From positions 83,485,657-83,549,656 of the forward strand of contig NC_035449.2 in NCBI RefSeq assembly GCF_002127325.2: a DNA stretch of 64,000 bases, given 5' to 3'. The position numbers and the translations under genes are program-made. Source of the stretch: Helianthus annuus. Taxonomy: Eukaryota; Streptophyta; Magnoliopsida; Asterales; Asteraceae. Positions 10,124 through 23,157 of the stretch are shown in pieces. The stretch's first letter is position 1; every line of letters starts with the position of its first letter. The notes under the pieces were generated by a model. That model searched no databases. It worked only from the letters and a program-made list of their open reading frames with translations, and was not told where the DNA came from.

Positions 10124-12462
10124 CCTCGTCAGTATGAAATAAAATAACTAAGCTATTTAACTTAGTTAAATAGTTAGTCAAACAAGTAAGGAATAAAACT
10201 TAATGTTAAATGTGACCAAATAGTAAACAAGAAGGACTAAAAGTAGGAAAATAGGTTGAAGATTCTATTAAATAGAAAACTTCAGTGGTTAGTGTGTGTT
10301 TATGTGTGTGTGTGTCGACACCCAAGGAGAACAAGGAAGAAGGTTCTCCCAAACACTCTAAAATCTAGAAATTTAAGAAGGATTTGAAGCTAAATCAATG
10401 CATGAATGAAGAATCCTTACCATCTCATGCTAATGAACATGTGGTAAGATATAAATTTTGATTTGGTGATTTTTCAAGAAGTGGGTTATGATCAAACCAT
10501 GAAGTAGTATGAAATTAAGTATGAGGAGGTGTTAGAATCACCATATAGGTCTTGGGTTATGAACGATTTGGAGTAATTTGATGTTTGGAGGTGAAACCCA
10601 CTTCTAGTGGTGAAGATGGCGACATGGGTGTGTCACCCATGTCCAATCCTTGTTCAAATCTTGTTATGCTATGTTGTATGTAATGCGTTCTTGTTAGGTA
10701 TATTGAATGTGAAATGAATTTGTTGATGTTTTTGTGTTAATTGATGAATGAAAGCATGAAGTAGGAAATAAAGCATGAAACACTTGTACATTATGCATAA
10801 ATCGTGGTATGCACACCAAGTGTTTGATGAAATGCCTATGTGAGATTAATAGATGAAATGATATGTAAGTAATGGATGAAATCGTATAATATGGGGATAT
10901 GATGTATTTGATGATAAATAAACACGAGAAATCTATTTTTAGATGGAATTCATGTAGGATTTGGTTGGCCATGTTATTTGGTAAAAGTATGCATTAGAAT
11001 ATTGTACTCTATGTTAGAGTGGTCTGATGTTTACTACATGTTTGAATTATTGCTTAATCAAAATTGATAAGTAAAAGTACACTAAATGTGAAGCATATGA
11101 GATCATTAGAACAGGATGAAGTTAGAATGATGTTGGGTTGTTAAGCATAGGTCATGGTGTTAGTTGTAGAATTATGTTACTAGAATGAACGGAATTGAAT
11201 ATGTTTGGTGTGTGCATATAACTAGATGATCATGTGGTTGTATGCTTATTGCATTGTGAGTATGAAATGTATATAGTGGCATTAGTATAGTCTACTATAA
11301 TGACATGGATGTATGAGGGTAAGTCGAAAGTTCGTATGATAAATCGTTCACTTTCTGAAAGTCAACTGTGCATAAGTAGCAATGTTAGACTTTTTGTCAC
11401 AATTGTAATGTTATAGAAAGTTATATGATGTGTGTTATATCCATATGTGTTATATGTGATGACGTGATGAATTATATGAGTTTGAAAAGATTGACTTGTG
11501 GAAATATGCCTTATGCTTGTTAGAATTGACTAATGAAAGTCAAATGTGAAACATGAATTTGATATGATCGTTAATATGTACAATCTTGTATGCTAACAAG
11601 AATGTGAATGCGATGACATGAAAGTATAGGGATCATGTCAAGATGGATGGAAGCATGGAAGGCTAACGGATCAAAAGGAGGCGAGGAAACAGATGCGAAT
11701 ACGGACACTTAAGGTAAGTGATTTCCGGAATCACTTCTTATTTATAAATGAAGTTTGGTATGTTGTATATAGAGAACCATGTAAGAATTTATGGGTAAGG
11801 GTAAGTATCAAGGTAAGTTCATATGAACTTCGTCTATCCTTAATGTAAATTAGGTTGATAGTCTCATCATGTTAATGGAATGTTCATCATGTTACTAAAA
11901 TGTTCATCATTTTACTGAAATGTTCATCATGTTAATGGAATATTCATCATGTTACTGAAATGTTCATCATGTTAATGAAATGTTCATCATGTTACTGAAG
12001 TGTTCATCATGTTAATGGAATGTTCATCATGTTACTGAAATGTTCATCATGTTAATGGAATTTTCATCATGTTACTGAAGTGTTCACCATGTTAATGTAA
12101 TGTTCATTATGTAACAGGAATGTTCAACATGTTAATGGAATGTTCACCATGTTACTTAAAATGTTCATCATTTTACTGAAATGTTCATCATGTTAATGGA
12201 ATGTTCATCATGTTACTAAAATGTTCATCATGTTAATAGAATCTTCATCATGTTACTGGAGTGTTCATCATGTTAATGGAATGCTCATCATGTTACTGAA
12301 ATGTTCATCATGTTAATGAAATGTTCATCATGTTTGTTGGAAGTTAGTTGGTTATGTTTAATTGCTATTGCATTGATTTGTGTTGATATGTTTGTAGGTA
12401 ATGCTCCATTTACGAATAAGTGAATGTGACTTGTATGTATGTATGTAGATATGGAAATGTAG
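10124..12462 (+). repeat. Tekay-like LTR, left part (split by the nested element)
   Basis: No gene is visible. The layout matches the LTRs of the nearby Tekay-type elements read in the plus direction: an AT-rich start, a TG-rich microsatellite (about 10287-10315), a leader with a possible splice donor (TCATGCTAATGAACATGTGGTAAG region, about 10427-10450), then a long AT-rich tract with a minisatellite. It continues at 36534-37172, where it ends in AAATCATGATTAGGGTCTTACA-type sequence like the ends of those LTRs. Its own first bases are probably cut by the Tat element. Total about 3.0 kb. It is either a solo LTR or a 3' LTR whose body lies left of the window. Confidence 0.45.
11862..12334 (+). 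repeat. 20-bp minisatellite with alternating 40-bp higher order
   Basis: About 24 tandem copies of TGTTCATCATGTTAATGGAA alternating with a sister unit ending TTACTGAAA, so the higher-order period is 40 bp. It lies inside the Tekay-like LTR fragment. Single-base variants are spread along the array. Confidence 0.9.
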
Positions 12463-15400
12463 TGTAAAGCCCGTCTCAATTAATCATGATTTTATAAATA
12501 AGATACACATTTTATATGCTAAAATGTGACTTTACGAAATCAAGTTGTCATGCTAACATTTCAAAAAGTACATGTTTATAAATGTTTACATAATTCATTT
12601 TTTTTGCAAACAACTCAAGATTTGACGCGGAAGCCTCATTTAACGTGTGTTCGGTTCTTGCTCGCCACTTGATCTTCATCCGGGACTCTCGACATTCACC
12701 TATGATCAAAACCAACTTAGAAGTCAGTTTTGATAGTTAAATAACAAGTACAACAAGTTAATCGGGTCAAATATTCGAAATAAAGAAAAAAAATCAATAT
12801 TTTCAAAAATTAGGCCGTCGCAACGCGCAACCATGGCCGTGGCGCTACGCCTCGGTCTCTTTTTGACAGATTGTTGCAGCTGGTTGCTGCATATTCTCAG
12901 CACGAACAGATTTTACGGAAACGAGCATAACTTTCTCGTTTTTGATCCGTTTTACACGATTCTTTTTCCTACGTGACCGTAATTTAATTCTCCATCACAT
13001 GGAGTTAAAATACGACATCTGGATTAACAAAATTTCTGACTTATTAGTCTTCGGCTTACTACCCATTTTACTAAATTTTGACCCGTTCATGAATTTATCA
13101 CACATACATGTTTATTTGATCTATAAAATCATGAGATTCATCATTTCAATATTGACTACCATATTAGGTTCGAATCACGCGTTTCTTACGCATTCTTAAC
13201 CTGTTTTCGCTCATATGCTTATTTTGACCCGTTAAGGGTAATTAAGCCTATTTTAAGCATGAATCTCTTTCACTCACATCAAGCATTATACTACCACATT
13301 TCTTGTCAATTAATCTTTCTTCACAACTATATTTGTGTTGTATTAAGTGTGGAAATTCCTAAACTCCGAGTTTTACCTGTTAGTACATTCATGTCTATAG
13401 CCTTCGTCAATCCGAGCCGTAGCGAGAAACAGAAGAGATTACATTGTTATATTTAGTGATAGTTAGTCAAAAAGGCAAGGTGGCATAACTGTAATTAATG
13501 AGATTCCTCATTAAATGCCTTGGCCTATATATAGGAGGCTTATGCCTTTGTTTTAAAACTTTTGCTTCATTTGTCACTTGGAGGTTTCTAGAGCTAGAGA
13601 GAGAAACTAGAGAGAGAAAGTGACATCGTGATTCAAGGTTCTTGTACGTTTTCAGATTTGAGTAATAGAATCACGTTTATATTACGTCACGTGTTTTAGT
13701 TCGCGTTCGTGTGAGGATTCCGCACGTTGTACGTACGTTTCGCAATCGTTTCGGATTCAAAACCGGTCCTACATTACCCCTCGAATCATTATTTTACGTC
13801 AAGGACTACTATAGAGTCAAATGACTAAGGATTCACATCTTTCGCTTTTGTATACTCATTCTAAGTGTTTAATTATGCATACTACTCTTTTCCGAACAAC
13901 CTTAATGGGTCGTTCGCTCGATTTAGCTTACAAGGGCATTTTGGTCCATTTAGTCCTTTCATTAAAATAAAGGACTTTTAAAAGCATTTTCGACCCAAAA
14001 GCCTTGTTTTAAACTATTCATTTGATTCAAAAGTCATTATGTTTTCAAAACACAACGATCATCATATGAATCATTCGGTTTGTTGATTAAAGTAACCAAA
14101 TGTCTATATGACTGCATTTAACAATCAGGGAACCTCTAGTTCCTATGGAGTAGTTAATCTATATTATACATACCTGGCTCGGATCAATATTTATATTGAC
14201 CCGTTTCAATACCTTGCCTTAGTAACCGCTAAGTAATAGCGATGTAAGTATCCATTTGATATTTATTCCTGAAATCATACTACTCGATAAACCATTAGTC
14301 GATATTGTCAAAGGGTGATATTTTCACCCTTTTGACCCGTTTATTTTTATTGACCGATTATATTGGCGAGATGAAGCTTATTGCCATCTCTCCTACACGA
14401 CTCGCTCCAGTTTACATCGTGCGGTCATATTAATTATAAATCATTTCTTAACGCCCTTTGTCCTATCAAGGCTTTCAAAATAAAGTATCTTTCATAACCA
14501 ACAATTATTGTCAACGAGTGACCAAATTACAATTTTACCCTTATTGGTTATTATGATTTACCTTATATGGTAACCCTTAAAAGTACATGTTTCATTCGTC
14601 ATAATATGATCGAATTACCGATTTAACTCATTTTTAGCCATCATTATGGTTTCTTATAATATTTGATTATCTTGTTCCGTACGACTACACGCCGGAACAC
14701 CATATCTCAATTAGGTATTTGTCTTATTCGTGATCAATACGACAAAGAATATTCCAAAATATATGACTAGTGTAAGCTATACTTACATTGCATCTGAATT
14801 ATGCTTTTCCTTCATTCTTGATTTGTTTGACCCGCTTCCTTTCCCAAACTTTCACCTAGCTTGCCAAGCGTCCAACTATCATTGAAATTGTAAGATGGTT
14901 AGGTTAGTCATAATCATTTACGACTATTCCATCCTACGCTCCTTATGTCGAATTTATCATTCGATCATGTACTTGGTTGGTTTGACTTTTTAAGGTAAAT
15001 CGACTTATCAACCTATTCAATCGACATTTGGTTTATTGAATTTCGCTTAGGCATTTCATCCGAACTCTTAACAAAATCAAATTTACACACTAACTACTAG
15101 GCAACATGATTTCAAGTATCTATATCACAATCTTAACATCAATTTTCTTATATCATACAAAACCCACTTCGTGAGAAGTATGATCTTGTACCCAAATTCA
15201 TGGTTTGATTGAACACCTTCTATTTGTTATCATGCATGTTAATTCTTAGCATAGTTATATCATCAATTTCATCATAACATTAAAACCCACTTATCTAAGT
15301 GTGTTAATTCATCAAATCCTTCAATTCATAGCATGTTATATATGATTTTCACTTAGGGTTTCGTTCCTAAGCAAGTATACATCACTAATCTAGCCATAGC

Positions 15401-16017
15401 TTCTCTAATCCATGCCTAATTCGCGATTAGGATGATTATCAAATCCTTACAACTTCACCAAACACCAAGATTTTACATACCTTATGATCCTCTTGTTCGG
15501 GTGATCATAATCCACGTTCGGTTGTGAATTTAAGCGTCGTTTGGCCCTCTAATTTGATGAATTTGGATGAGCTAGGGTTTGGAGCTCTTGCTCCTTCTCC
15601 TGGATGATTTCACACACACACACACACACACACCAAGTGTGTGTGTTGTGTTTTATTTTTTTGTTTTAATAAACCAAGTTTCCCACTTGGCAATATTAGT
15701 CCCTCATGTTTTACCTCGACCAATTGAAGCTATAACTCACCATTAGTCATTTGATCTCATGCTACCAACTAGGTTAATTATTCCTAGTTACCTTAACGTG
15801 TTCGGGAAGTTATAACCTGTTATGTTTTAAGTTTCGTTAATTCGGGCCTTTTATAGTTTTGTTTTCTCAAAGCATTTATTCTCCTTTTTATTAATTATTA
15901 GGCTTATTTATTTAAATCTTAATAAATTTCCGGGTTAATCTTTACCGCTAACGGTATTTTACCCGCTCTTTTGTATTAACGGGGTTTAATTACCAAACCC
16001 GTGTTCGGGGTGTTACA
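12463..16017 (-). repeat. 3' LTR of the LARD-like element (3555 bp, carries a solo LTR)
   Basis: Direct-repeat partner of 33362-36533, nearly identical by eye. It differs by a 396-bp solo-LTR insertion (13378-13773) and lacks about 18 bp present in its partner near 33462. It has a (CA)n tract at about 15611-15633. Short ORFs inside have no recognisable domain. Confidence 0.9.
13378..13773 (+). mobile_element. 396-bp solo LTR inside the LARD 3' LTR
   Basis: Starts TGTTAGTACA, ends GGTCCTACA and is flanked on both sides by TTACC (13373-13377, 13774-13778). The sister LTR at about 34290 has the uninterrupted site with a single TTACC, which proves insertion after the outer element arrived. In the plus direction it has a TATA box (CTATATATAG, about 13524-13534) followed by an AGAGAGAAA-rich leader (about 13590-13620), as expected of an LTR promoter. 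No PBS, PPT or internal region remains, so it formed by LTR-LTR recombination. Family not recognised. Confidence 0.87.
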
Positions 16018-16989
16018 AGTCTACCCCCTTAAAGAGGTTTCGTCCCCGAAACCTTATTTACGTAGTTCATTGGTTTAATCAAACGAACTAGTTTCGTTTT
16101 CAAGGCATCCGTTCCTTTTGGTCAAAAGTTTTCTCTTTTATATTGACGCGTGCGTCTTTCCTGTGCAAGGCCTCGAGGGCCGTTACTTTCAGCTCGTATC
16201 CATTATCTTTATTGATTATTTAATTTGGCGGTTAGACTTGTTAGTCACCGGTTACCTTATACCCCCATCACCCGGGTTTACTATATTGCCGTCATTGGCC
16301 TTTTGCGTGTTTATGATTTCATATCTTGCAACTCACGTTATAACGTGGTTATATTCTGTATCACCTTTGTGACCGTGATCACATCACGTCATGTTTAAGT
16401 TTATGTTGTCTTTTCTTATCGAAAATCTTTCTTTCGTATGTATTGCCTTGCACCCATCGGTGTTAAGATCTAAATTCTTTGATATTAATCATTTTCCGAA
16501 TTCATCTCATAATATTCATATTTGTTAAAACGTTGTTTCTTACTAAAACTAAAATTTAGTTTAACGTTTTTCCTTTTTAACTAAGTCAAATACTCATATC
16601 AAGGAAATTGACAACCCATAATTTATTCCCTTCCGTTCTCATTTTACGCGAGGAATCGTAGCAAGTTCCCTCGCTTTCTCCAATTGACCCGTAGGTTCTT
16701 TCACTCAGCCTCGTAGGCTATTCCTTTATATTTTCACCTTTTTACCTTATTAAGGTGAGACCTCAACAACTCGTTTCTTTCTATTTGTGACCCAAAGGTC
16801 TTTTTGGTCCTGTAGACCTTAGCATAATTTATAATCTCGTAGGGTATGATAATCCCGTAGATCATCTTTTATTCAAGTCTTTATTCAAAGGTATATATAT
16901 TTATATACGTATATGGCATTAAGGCACCCTTTTATGTTCAAAATCATTTATTTTCGCCTTGGTATTTCGTTTGACCTTGACCATAGTCT
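16018..16989 (-). other. LARD internal region, 3' part with PPT
   Basis: The PPT (minus-strand CTTTAAGGGGGTAGACT) abuts the 3' LTR at 16018-16034. The rest is AT-rich and non-coding, up to the AGTCT target site (16985-16989) of the inner element. Bases 16118-16372 form a small open frame with no recognisable protein. Confidence 0.7.
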
Positions 16990-19900
16990 TGTCACACCAT
17001 GGCTTTTGCGAAAGCGTGGGTTTATTTGGTGTGACTTCTTAATACCATAGCATAATCACAACAATGCTATATGAAAATAAAACCATGATGTTCATCCATT
17101 CATCAAGTTTTTAAAAGTAAAACACAACAACATTGTTTTAAAAAGTCGACACAACAAACCAAATACAACCATGATATAATGAAAACATGTTCAACGACAT
17201 AACCAAAAGACTTGACTAAAAACATAGTTTAAGACTTGTAACCCGTCCAGGTAAAGGTCACACTTCCTAAACTCGGATAACATAATTATTCCTACGCAGC
17301 TTGACGTGATGCATACCGTGCCAGATCCACTAATTTCCTGATATACATGTAGTTTGAAAAATCAACAAAAAGTTGAGCGAGTTCATGTAAAGGTGAGTAT
17401 GTATAAACCTTTAAAGTATGTATAAAAGTCCCTGGTATGTAGAAATAAGGAAAAAGAGATCACCAATGGGTTGCAAAGCCACTGGTATGTGTGAGAAAGT
17501 GCAAGGAAACTCAAACCTAGCAAATTTGTACCGGGCTTCGGCTGTAAGACACAGTCACCTCTATGGGCCTCCATGGCCTCACGGGTGTGGGCTCGCTACA
17601 CCCAAATAGATCTATCACTCTTGTGTCCCTCGGTCCTACAACGAGGATTAATGGCCTCAAGTGTTGTACCCACCCCTCACATGATCTAGTTGTATAAACC
17701 CCCCCTATGCTAACCATACCATGTAAATAAATGTTTGTAATAATTGTCGCATGTATTTCACCCCCGAAGTATAAAACTGAAAACAGTAAAGAGAAAAGGG
17801 GGACATGAACTCACAGAAGTGCGTATCCAAAAACGTCAATCTCCAATTCTATCTGCTGCGTGACGACCTACACGTACTAATGCCTATTAGACGGATGGGC
17901 CGTGCCTTGGCTTAGGGCTTAACGTTCTTGGAAAAATAGTTAGGTAACTTTTTCGTATTCACACTTCTTATTTATTTTATAAGTATATTTCCTTCCCAAG
18001 GATGGGGGTAATAATACATGTATACTTACAATTCCGAAAATATATTTTTAAGTCTCACTTGCAAAATATATTTTAATTACATGTCTAAAATGTTTTAAAT
18101 TCCAAAATATATATATTTTTCCCAAAAATATTATATTTTACTTCATACATTTTTCCAAAATAATACTTATCAAAATATACATATAAGGGTATTTTTCAGA
18201 ATATACATAAGTTACGTTTTAAAAGTTCGCGTTCTAATAGCAATACTTGTGTAACTTAAATATTTATTTTGTGAGGGCGTTGATATTATTTTGGAGTCAT
18301 AATTTCACAGTATTTTCAAGTTATATTATTTTTACCCTAAAAATAATATATCTAGTACACAAAATAACAAACAATCACACAAGCGTTTTATTATAAAATA
18401 TATATTCTAAATATATATTTAAGAAATTTTATTTACGAAAATCCACCTCCGGTACTTGGTATTTTTGTAATAAAAATCATGGCGAAGTTTATTTTGAAAA
18501 TCAAGTTAAAAATATATTTGTAAACGCTTGTTATAAAAATATTTCTAAGTGTTGTAATTCTAGAAAAATTTCGCCAGAGTTTCCTCTGTAAATGGAGGTG
18601 TCCATGCTTTTAGCATATCATTTTCTTTTGTAAAATCATTCAAACAATCAACAATCAACAATATACAATCTTTAATCACTAATCTTGACAAAAATAAGCC
18701 TAAATCATAAACTCATGAACTTGAAAGTTTGTAAAAATATGTAGCAAATCACGAACATACTTAGTATGTCTTGTTATCTTTAAAAATATGATTAGTTTCT
18801 TGAAAACTTTATTTTTAAAGGATGTGTATTTTCACAACTTCTAGTCATGATTTCCAAAAATATTTCTTTGTGGAATTTTCTTTCTACACAAGTGTTCATA
18901 CACTTGTTTACCCACTAAAAATGTGTTTAGTTCATACAAGTTCCGGGTTTTGACAAAACTAATATTTTTCACTTGGTTCTTTTGAAATACCGCTCATAGA
19001 TCTTTAGATCTACAAGTTTATAACTTTATTTTTTGTGATATCCCACATCGGTTGTGAAGGGGAACTAAGGCCTCCTTATAAGGAGCTGGATACCTTCACC
19101 ATCATGACGCGTTTTGAAAACCGTGAGGGGCAGACGCCGGGGGCGTGCTGGCCGCCAAAGCGGACAATATCATGGTGCGGTTACGCTGGGCTGTTACAGA
19201 TGGTATCAGAGCCAGGGCCAGACCGATGGTGCCAGGTCCCGCGAGGACGTTGGACCCCTTAAGGGGGGTGGACTGTGATATCCCACATCGGTTGTGAAGG
19301 GGAACTAAGGCTTCCTTATAAGGGGCTGGATACCTTCACCATCATGACGCGTTTGGAAAACCGTGAGGGGCAGACGCCGGGGGCGTGCTAGCCGCCAAAG
19401 CGGACAATATCATGGTGCGGTTACGCTGGGCTGTTACATTTTTCAAGAAAACTTATTTTTATTCAAGTTCATGTGTGGATGGTTTCATCATCCTTCATAT
19501 CTTTAATCTTTACATCTTGCTAGTTCATGTTCTTAAACATGATCTAGCTAGTCTAGGTGATGAACCATCTCACTTCTACTAACCAACAACATGTATTAAG
19601 CATAACAACACAAGATCAACTTGATTTCAACATCATTTAACCATACATCTCCTCTTTATCCATTCTTCATCCTTTATGTTCAAGACTTGTTTAGGTTCTT
19701 TAGTGTTTCTTAACATTTTATCATTCAATCAACTATTAACCACCAAAAATAAGAAAAAGGTGAAGGTTTGAAGCACTTACTACTAGCACAAGGCTAGGGG
19801 AGAAACAAAGCGTAAAAGTGGTGGGTAAAAGAAAACAAGAGTGGTCCTTGAGCTTCCGAGTGCACCAAGCTTGCTTGTTGGACCTCTAACACCTTTGAGT

Positions 19901-20910
19901 GTATGGACATGGCTTGAATGAAAGTTGATGGTGGTGATATGGTGGATGGTGGTGGCGGCCGTGAGTGGGGAAGGAGGGAAGAGAGAAGCTTGTGTTGATG
20001 TGTGTTGTTGAAATGAAAGTGATTATCTTCCATACTTATTTATAAACCAATTTCAACTTTAACCATCATGTAAAATGCTCCTTTAACCAACAACACTTGC
20101 AATTAAATAATCAAAAGAATGGTGGGGGTGTCCCCACACCATGACCGCCGAAGGGGGGGTGGGGGGTTGGGTTGTAATGTTAAGGTAACCATTTAGTTAG
20201 GATTTCTAATGTTTAGTTAGTATATTAGTGTGTGTTAAATAATATAAGGTGTGTTAGGGTGTTCGGGGACCCTAACTAGCTCAGAAAAGTAAAAACAATG
20301 TGTTTGGCAATATTTTTATGTTCCGCGTAAAGTCCGGTTATTCGGTTGGATGTTGATCCGTTAAAGTGCTAAATAAAGCTTTAAACTGTCTTTTATATTG
20401 TTTTTAGTGACACATTAAATTCCCAACACTTTGGAATGTGTCTAGAACTATTTTGCCAAGTTTTTGCACTTTACTAGCATTGTTAAATGCTGAATTTTGT
20501 TATTTAGTGCAGAATTCTACACTTTAAGTATGTTTTAGGTACTTCCGGGCACTATAACTATCACCTAGTGACGCAGTTCTATGGTCCTCACCTCCCTACA
20601 CTCCCTACTAGTGTAGTGTTCTATTCCTAGCTCACACTGGCCTCAAAAACAATGTCTGTCTAGGTGCTGGCATTGTCAGCATGTTTCTGGGTTATCCGCT
20701 CAGTGTGTTAACTATGCTTTGTGCATCAATTTTGTCACTATTGTTTGTGTGTAATAAATGGAGTGACAGTAATAAGGTGTGATGCATAAGTTTGTATGTA
20801 TCAGAAAACAGAACGCAATTCAATCATAATTGTAATCAAGCACAGTAATTAAGCACTAACTAAATATTAATTAATTCATACGGATACCTGAATTTGTGAG
20901 GGTTGTCACA
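16990..20910 (-). repeat. 3' LTR of the Tekay element (contains a TRIM)
   Basis: Starts TGTCACACCATGG, ends GGTTGTCACA. Without the 405-bp TRIM and its 5-bp duplication it is about 3511 bp and nearly identical by eye to 28148-31669. The first 13 bases differ from the sister LTR (TGCAATACCCTGG). Small ORFs inside (17383-17717, 19794-20033) are mirrored in the sister LTR but have no recognisable domain. Confidence 0.92.
19034..19438 (+). mobile_element. TRIM (terminal-repeat retrotransposon in miniature)
   Basis: Two 165-bp direct repeats (19034-19198 and 19274-19438), both TGTGATATCCCACATCGG...GGGCTGTTACA, enclose 75 bp. That spacer begins with a tRNA-iMet PBS (TGGTATCAGAGC, 19201-19212) and ends with a PPT (AAGGGGGGTGGAC, 19261-19273). 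Flanks are TTTTT on both sides (19029-19033, 19439-19443), and the sister Tekay LTR has the empty site near 30181-30195. It has no coding capacity and must borrow enzymes from other elements. The two repeats differ at only a few bases, so it is young. Confidence 0.95.
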
Positions 20911-20945
20911 TTCTCCCCCCGTTAAGAAAATTTCATCCCGAAATT

Positions 20946-21383
20946 TTAGGCTCTGCTTCTTGTCGCATGGGTCTTTGGAAATAAATGGGGGTATCTTTCT
21001 TTCATACGATCCTCACATTCCCATGTGAATTCTGGACCACGTCTTGCATTCCAACGAACTTTGACGAGCTTGACACTACTCCTGCGTGTTTTGTTTATCT
21101 TCCAATCAGTAACCTCAACAGGTTCTTCAATAAAGTGGAGCGTGTCGTCAATATGAATTTCATCAGCAGGAATGACAACGGTTTCTTGAGTCGGACTCTT
21201 CTTTAGGTTTGATACATGGAATGTATCATGAACACCGTTAAGTTCAGCAGGTAAGTCCAACTTGTATGCTACAAGCCCAATCCTTTGCAGGATTCTGAAT
21301 GGGCCAATGTAGCGCGGATTCAACTTTCCACGCTTTCCAAAGCGTGTCACACCCTTCCAGGGTGAAACCTTCAACAAAACCAT
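20946..21383 (-). pseudogene. Tekay integrase C-terminus with chromodomain
   Basis: A 145-codon frame, starting at a Met that is internal to the polyprotein. It holds the GPF-type integrase end ([16 protein letters not shown]) and then, at about residues 85-135, a chromodomain ([11 protein letters not shown]...VKLVKVRW...PEFTWECED). Chromodomains of this class are known to steer integration towards chromatin marks. The polyprotein is cut off upstream by an 86-bp insert of LTR sequence at 21384-21469, whose length is not a multiple of three. Confidence 0.88.
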
Positions 21384-21469
21384 GGCTTTTGCGGAAGCGT
21401 GGGTTTATTTGGTGTGACTTCTTAATACCATAGCATAATCACAACAATGCTATATGAAAATAAAACCAT
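21384..21469 (-). repeat. 86-bp copy of the element's own LTR end inserted in pol
   Basis: GGCTTTTGCGGAAGCGTGGG and the following bases match the start of the element's LTRs in plus orientation (28158 onwards; 16999 onwards). GCGGAAGCG agrees with the 5' LTR and not the 3' LTR (GCGAAAGCG). Both junctions lie in the shared string ACCATG (21379-21384 and 21465-21470). See findings. Confidence 0.9.
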
Positions 21470-22330
21470 GTCTCCTACCTCAAATTCCAGAGGTTTCCTT
21501 CTTCGGTCCGCATAACACTTTTGTCGACCGCGAGCCGCCTTGATGCGTTCTCGGATCTGTGCAATCTTGTCTGTGGTTTCCTGGACCACTTCCGGACCAA
21601 CTAATTGTCTATCACCAGCGTCAGCCCAACAAATCGGTGATCAACATTTGCGTTAAAGAGCTTCGAATGGTGCGGCTTGAATACTTGCGTGATTACTGTT
21701 ATTGTATGAAAACTCGACCAATGGTAGGTGAGTATCCCAACTTCCACCTAAATCCATTACGCAAGCTCTCAACATATCTTCTAAATTCTGAATCGTTCGT
21801 TCACTCTGTCCATCCGTTTGTGGGTGAAAAGCTGTACTCAGATTCAGCTGAGATCCGAATGCTTCTTGAAAGGATTGCTAAATCCTTGACACAAACCTTC
21901 CGTTTCTATCAGAGATGATTGAGAGAGGCACTCCATGTCGTACGACGATCTCTCTCATGTATATTTCTGCTAGTTTGCTCATGTTGTCTTTTTCTCTGAT
22001 GGGCAAGAAATGCGCAGATTTCGTCAACCGGTCTACTATTACCCAAATAGTATCGTGACCTTTGGGCGTTCTTGGCAGTTTCGTTATAAAATCCATCGAA
22101 ATATGTTCCCATTTCCATTTGGGTATTTCAGGTTGCTGCAGGAGACCTGAAGGCTTCTAGTATTCAACTTTTACCTTGGCGCACGTTAAACACTTGCTAA
22201 AATAAACTGCAACATCGCCTTTCATCCTAGGCCACCAGTAAAAATCCTTAAGATCTTATCCTCTCCGGGATGAATTGAGTACCGTGACTTGTGAGCTTCG
22301 TCGAAAATAACCTTTCTCAAACCACCAAAC
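21470..22330 (-). pseudogene. Tekay integrase core remnant
   Basis: Pieces of the integrase are readable in several frames: an HHCC-side fragment near 22222-22330, the first catalytic Asp in MDFITKLP and the second in [10 protein letters not shown] (22096-21878), and remains of the Glu region and C-terminal linker between 21877 and 21470. At least two frameshifts separate them, so no working integrase can be made. It joins RNase H upstream (higher coordinates) and the chromodomain piece downstream. Confidence 0.8.
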
Positions 22331-23157
22331 AGAGGAACCCACATTCGTTTCATGAAGCATAAAGTTCCTTCCTCGTTTGGTACCAACTGCTTCTCCATCC
22401 CACGGAGATATTCGTCCTCAATGTTCCTTTCTTTGAGAGCTTCTTTCTGCGCGACACGAATGCGCAGTGAGAGATCTGTCTGGACAATCATTTCCAAAGC
22501 CCTAACCCTTATGGGCTTGATCCTCTCCTTCTGACTTAGGGCATCGGCGACCACATTCGCCTTCCCTGGATGATACTTGATCTCGCAGTCGTAGTCGTTC
22601 TGAAGTTCTACCCAGCGCCTTTGTCTCATGTTGAGCTCGTTTTGGTTGAATATGTGTTACAGACTCTTATGATCAGTGAAGATCGTACATCGCGTACCAT
22701 ACAAATAATGTCGCCAGATCTTCAACGCAAATACCACTGCGCCTAACTCCAAATCATGCGTGGTATAATTTTTCTCATGAATCTTCAACTGGCGTGACGC
22801 GTACGCTATAACTTTCTGTCGCTGCATCAGCACGCAACCCAAACCTTGACGTGAAGCGTCACAATATACCACGAAATCATCCGTTCCTTCTGGTAGCGAT
22901 AAGATCGGTGCATTACAAAGCTTGTCCTTCAAAAACTGAAACGCTTCTTCTTGTTTGATTCCCCAATCAAATTTCTTGTCCTTCTGGGTGAGGGAAGTCA
23001 AAGGTTGAGCGATTTTTGAGAAATCCTCAATGAACCTTCGATAGTAACCAACCAAACCTAAGAACTGTCGGATCTCGGTTGGCGTCTTTGGAGTCTCCCA
23101 ATTCTTTATCGCTTCGATCTTTGTGGGATCCACATGGATTCCATCTCCATTAACCAC
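22222..23157 (-). pseudogene. Tekay RNase H and linker, with premature stop
   Basis: The frame 23157-22657 continues RT thumb sequence ([18 protein letters not shown]) into the RNase H with [14 protein letters not shown] and ends at TFTDHKSL-type sequence where a TAA replaces a Gln codon (about 22657). The same frame then continues (22629-22222) with the typical RNase H tail VVADALSQKE and the integrase N-terminal region, and shifts frame near 22240. A single C-to-T change explains the stop. Confidence 0.85.

Noticed and set aside
11862..12334. Regular short repeats that could suggest a CRISPR array
   Set aside because: Units are contiguous with no unique spacers, and the DNA is plant nuclear.
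17383..20033. Small ORFs in the Tekay LTRs, repeated at 28541-28876 and 30547-30786
   Set aside because: They are repeated only because the LTR is repeated; composition is low-complexity and no domain is present.
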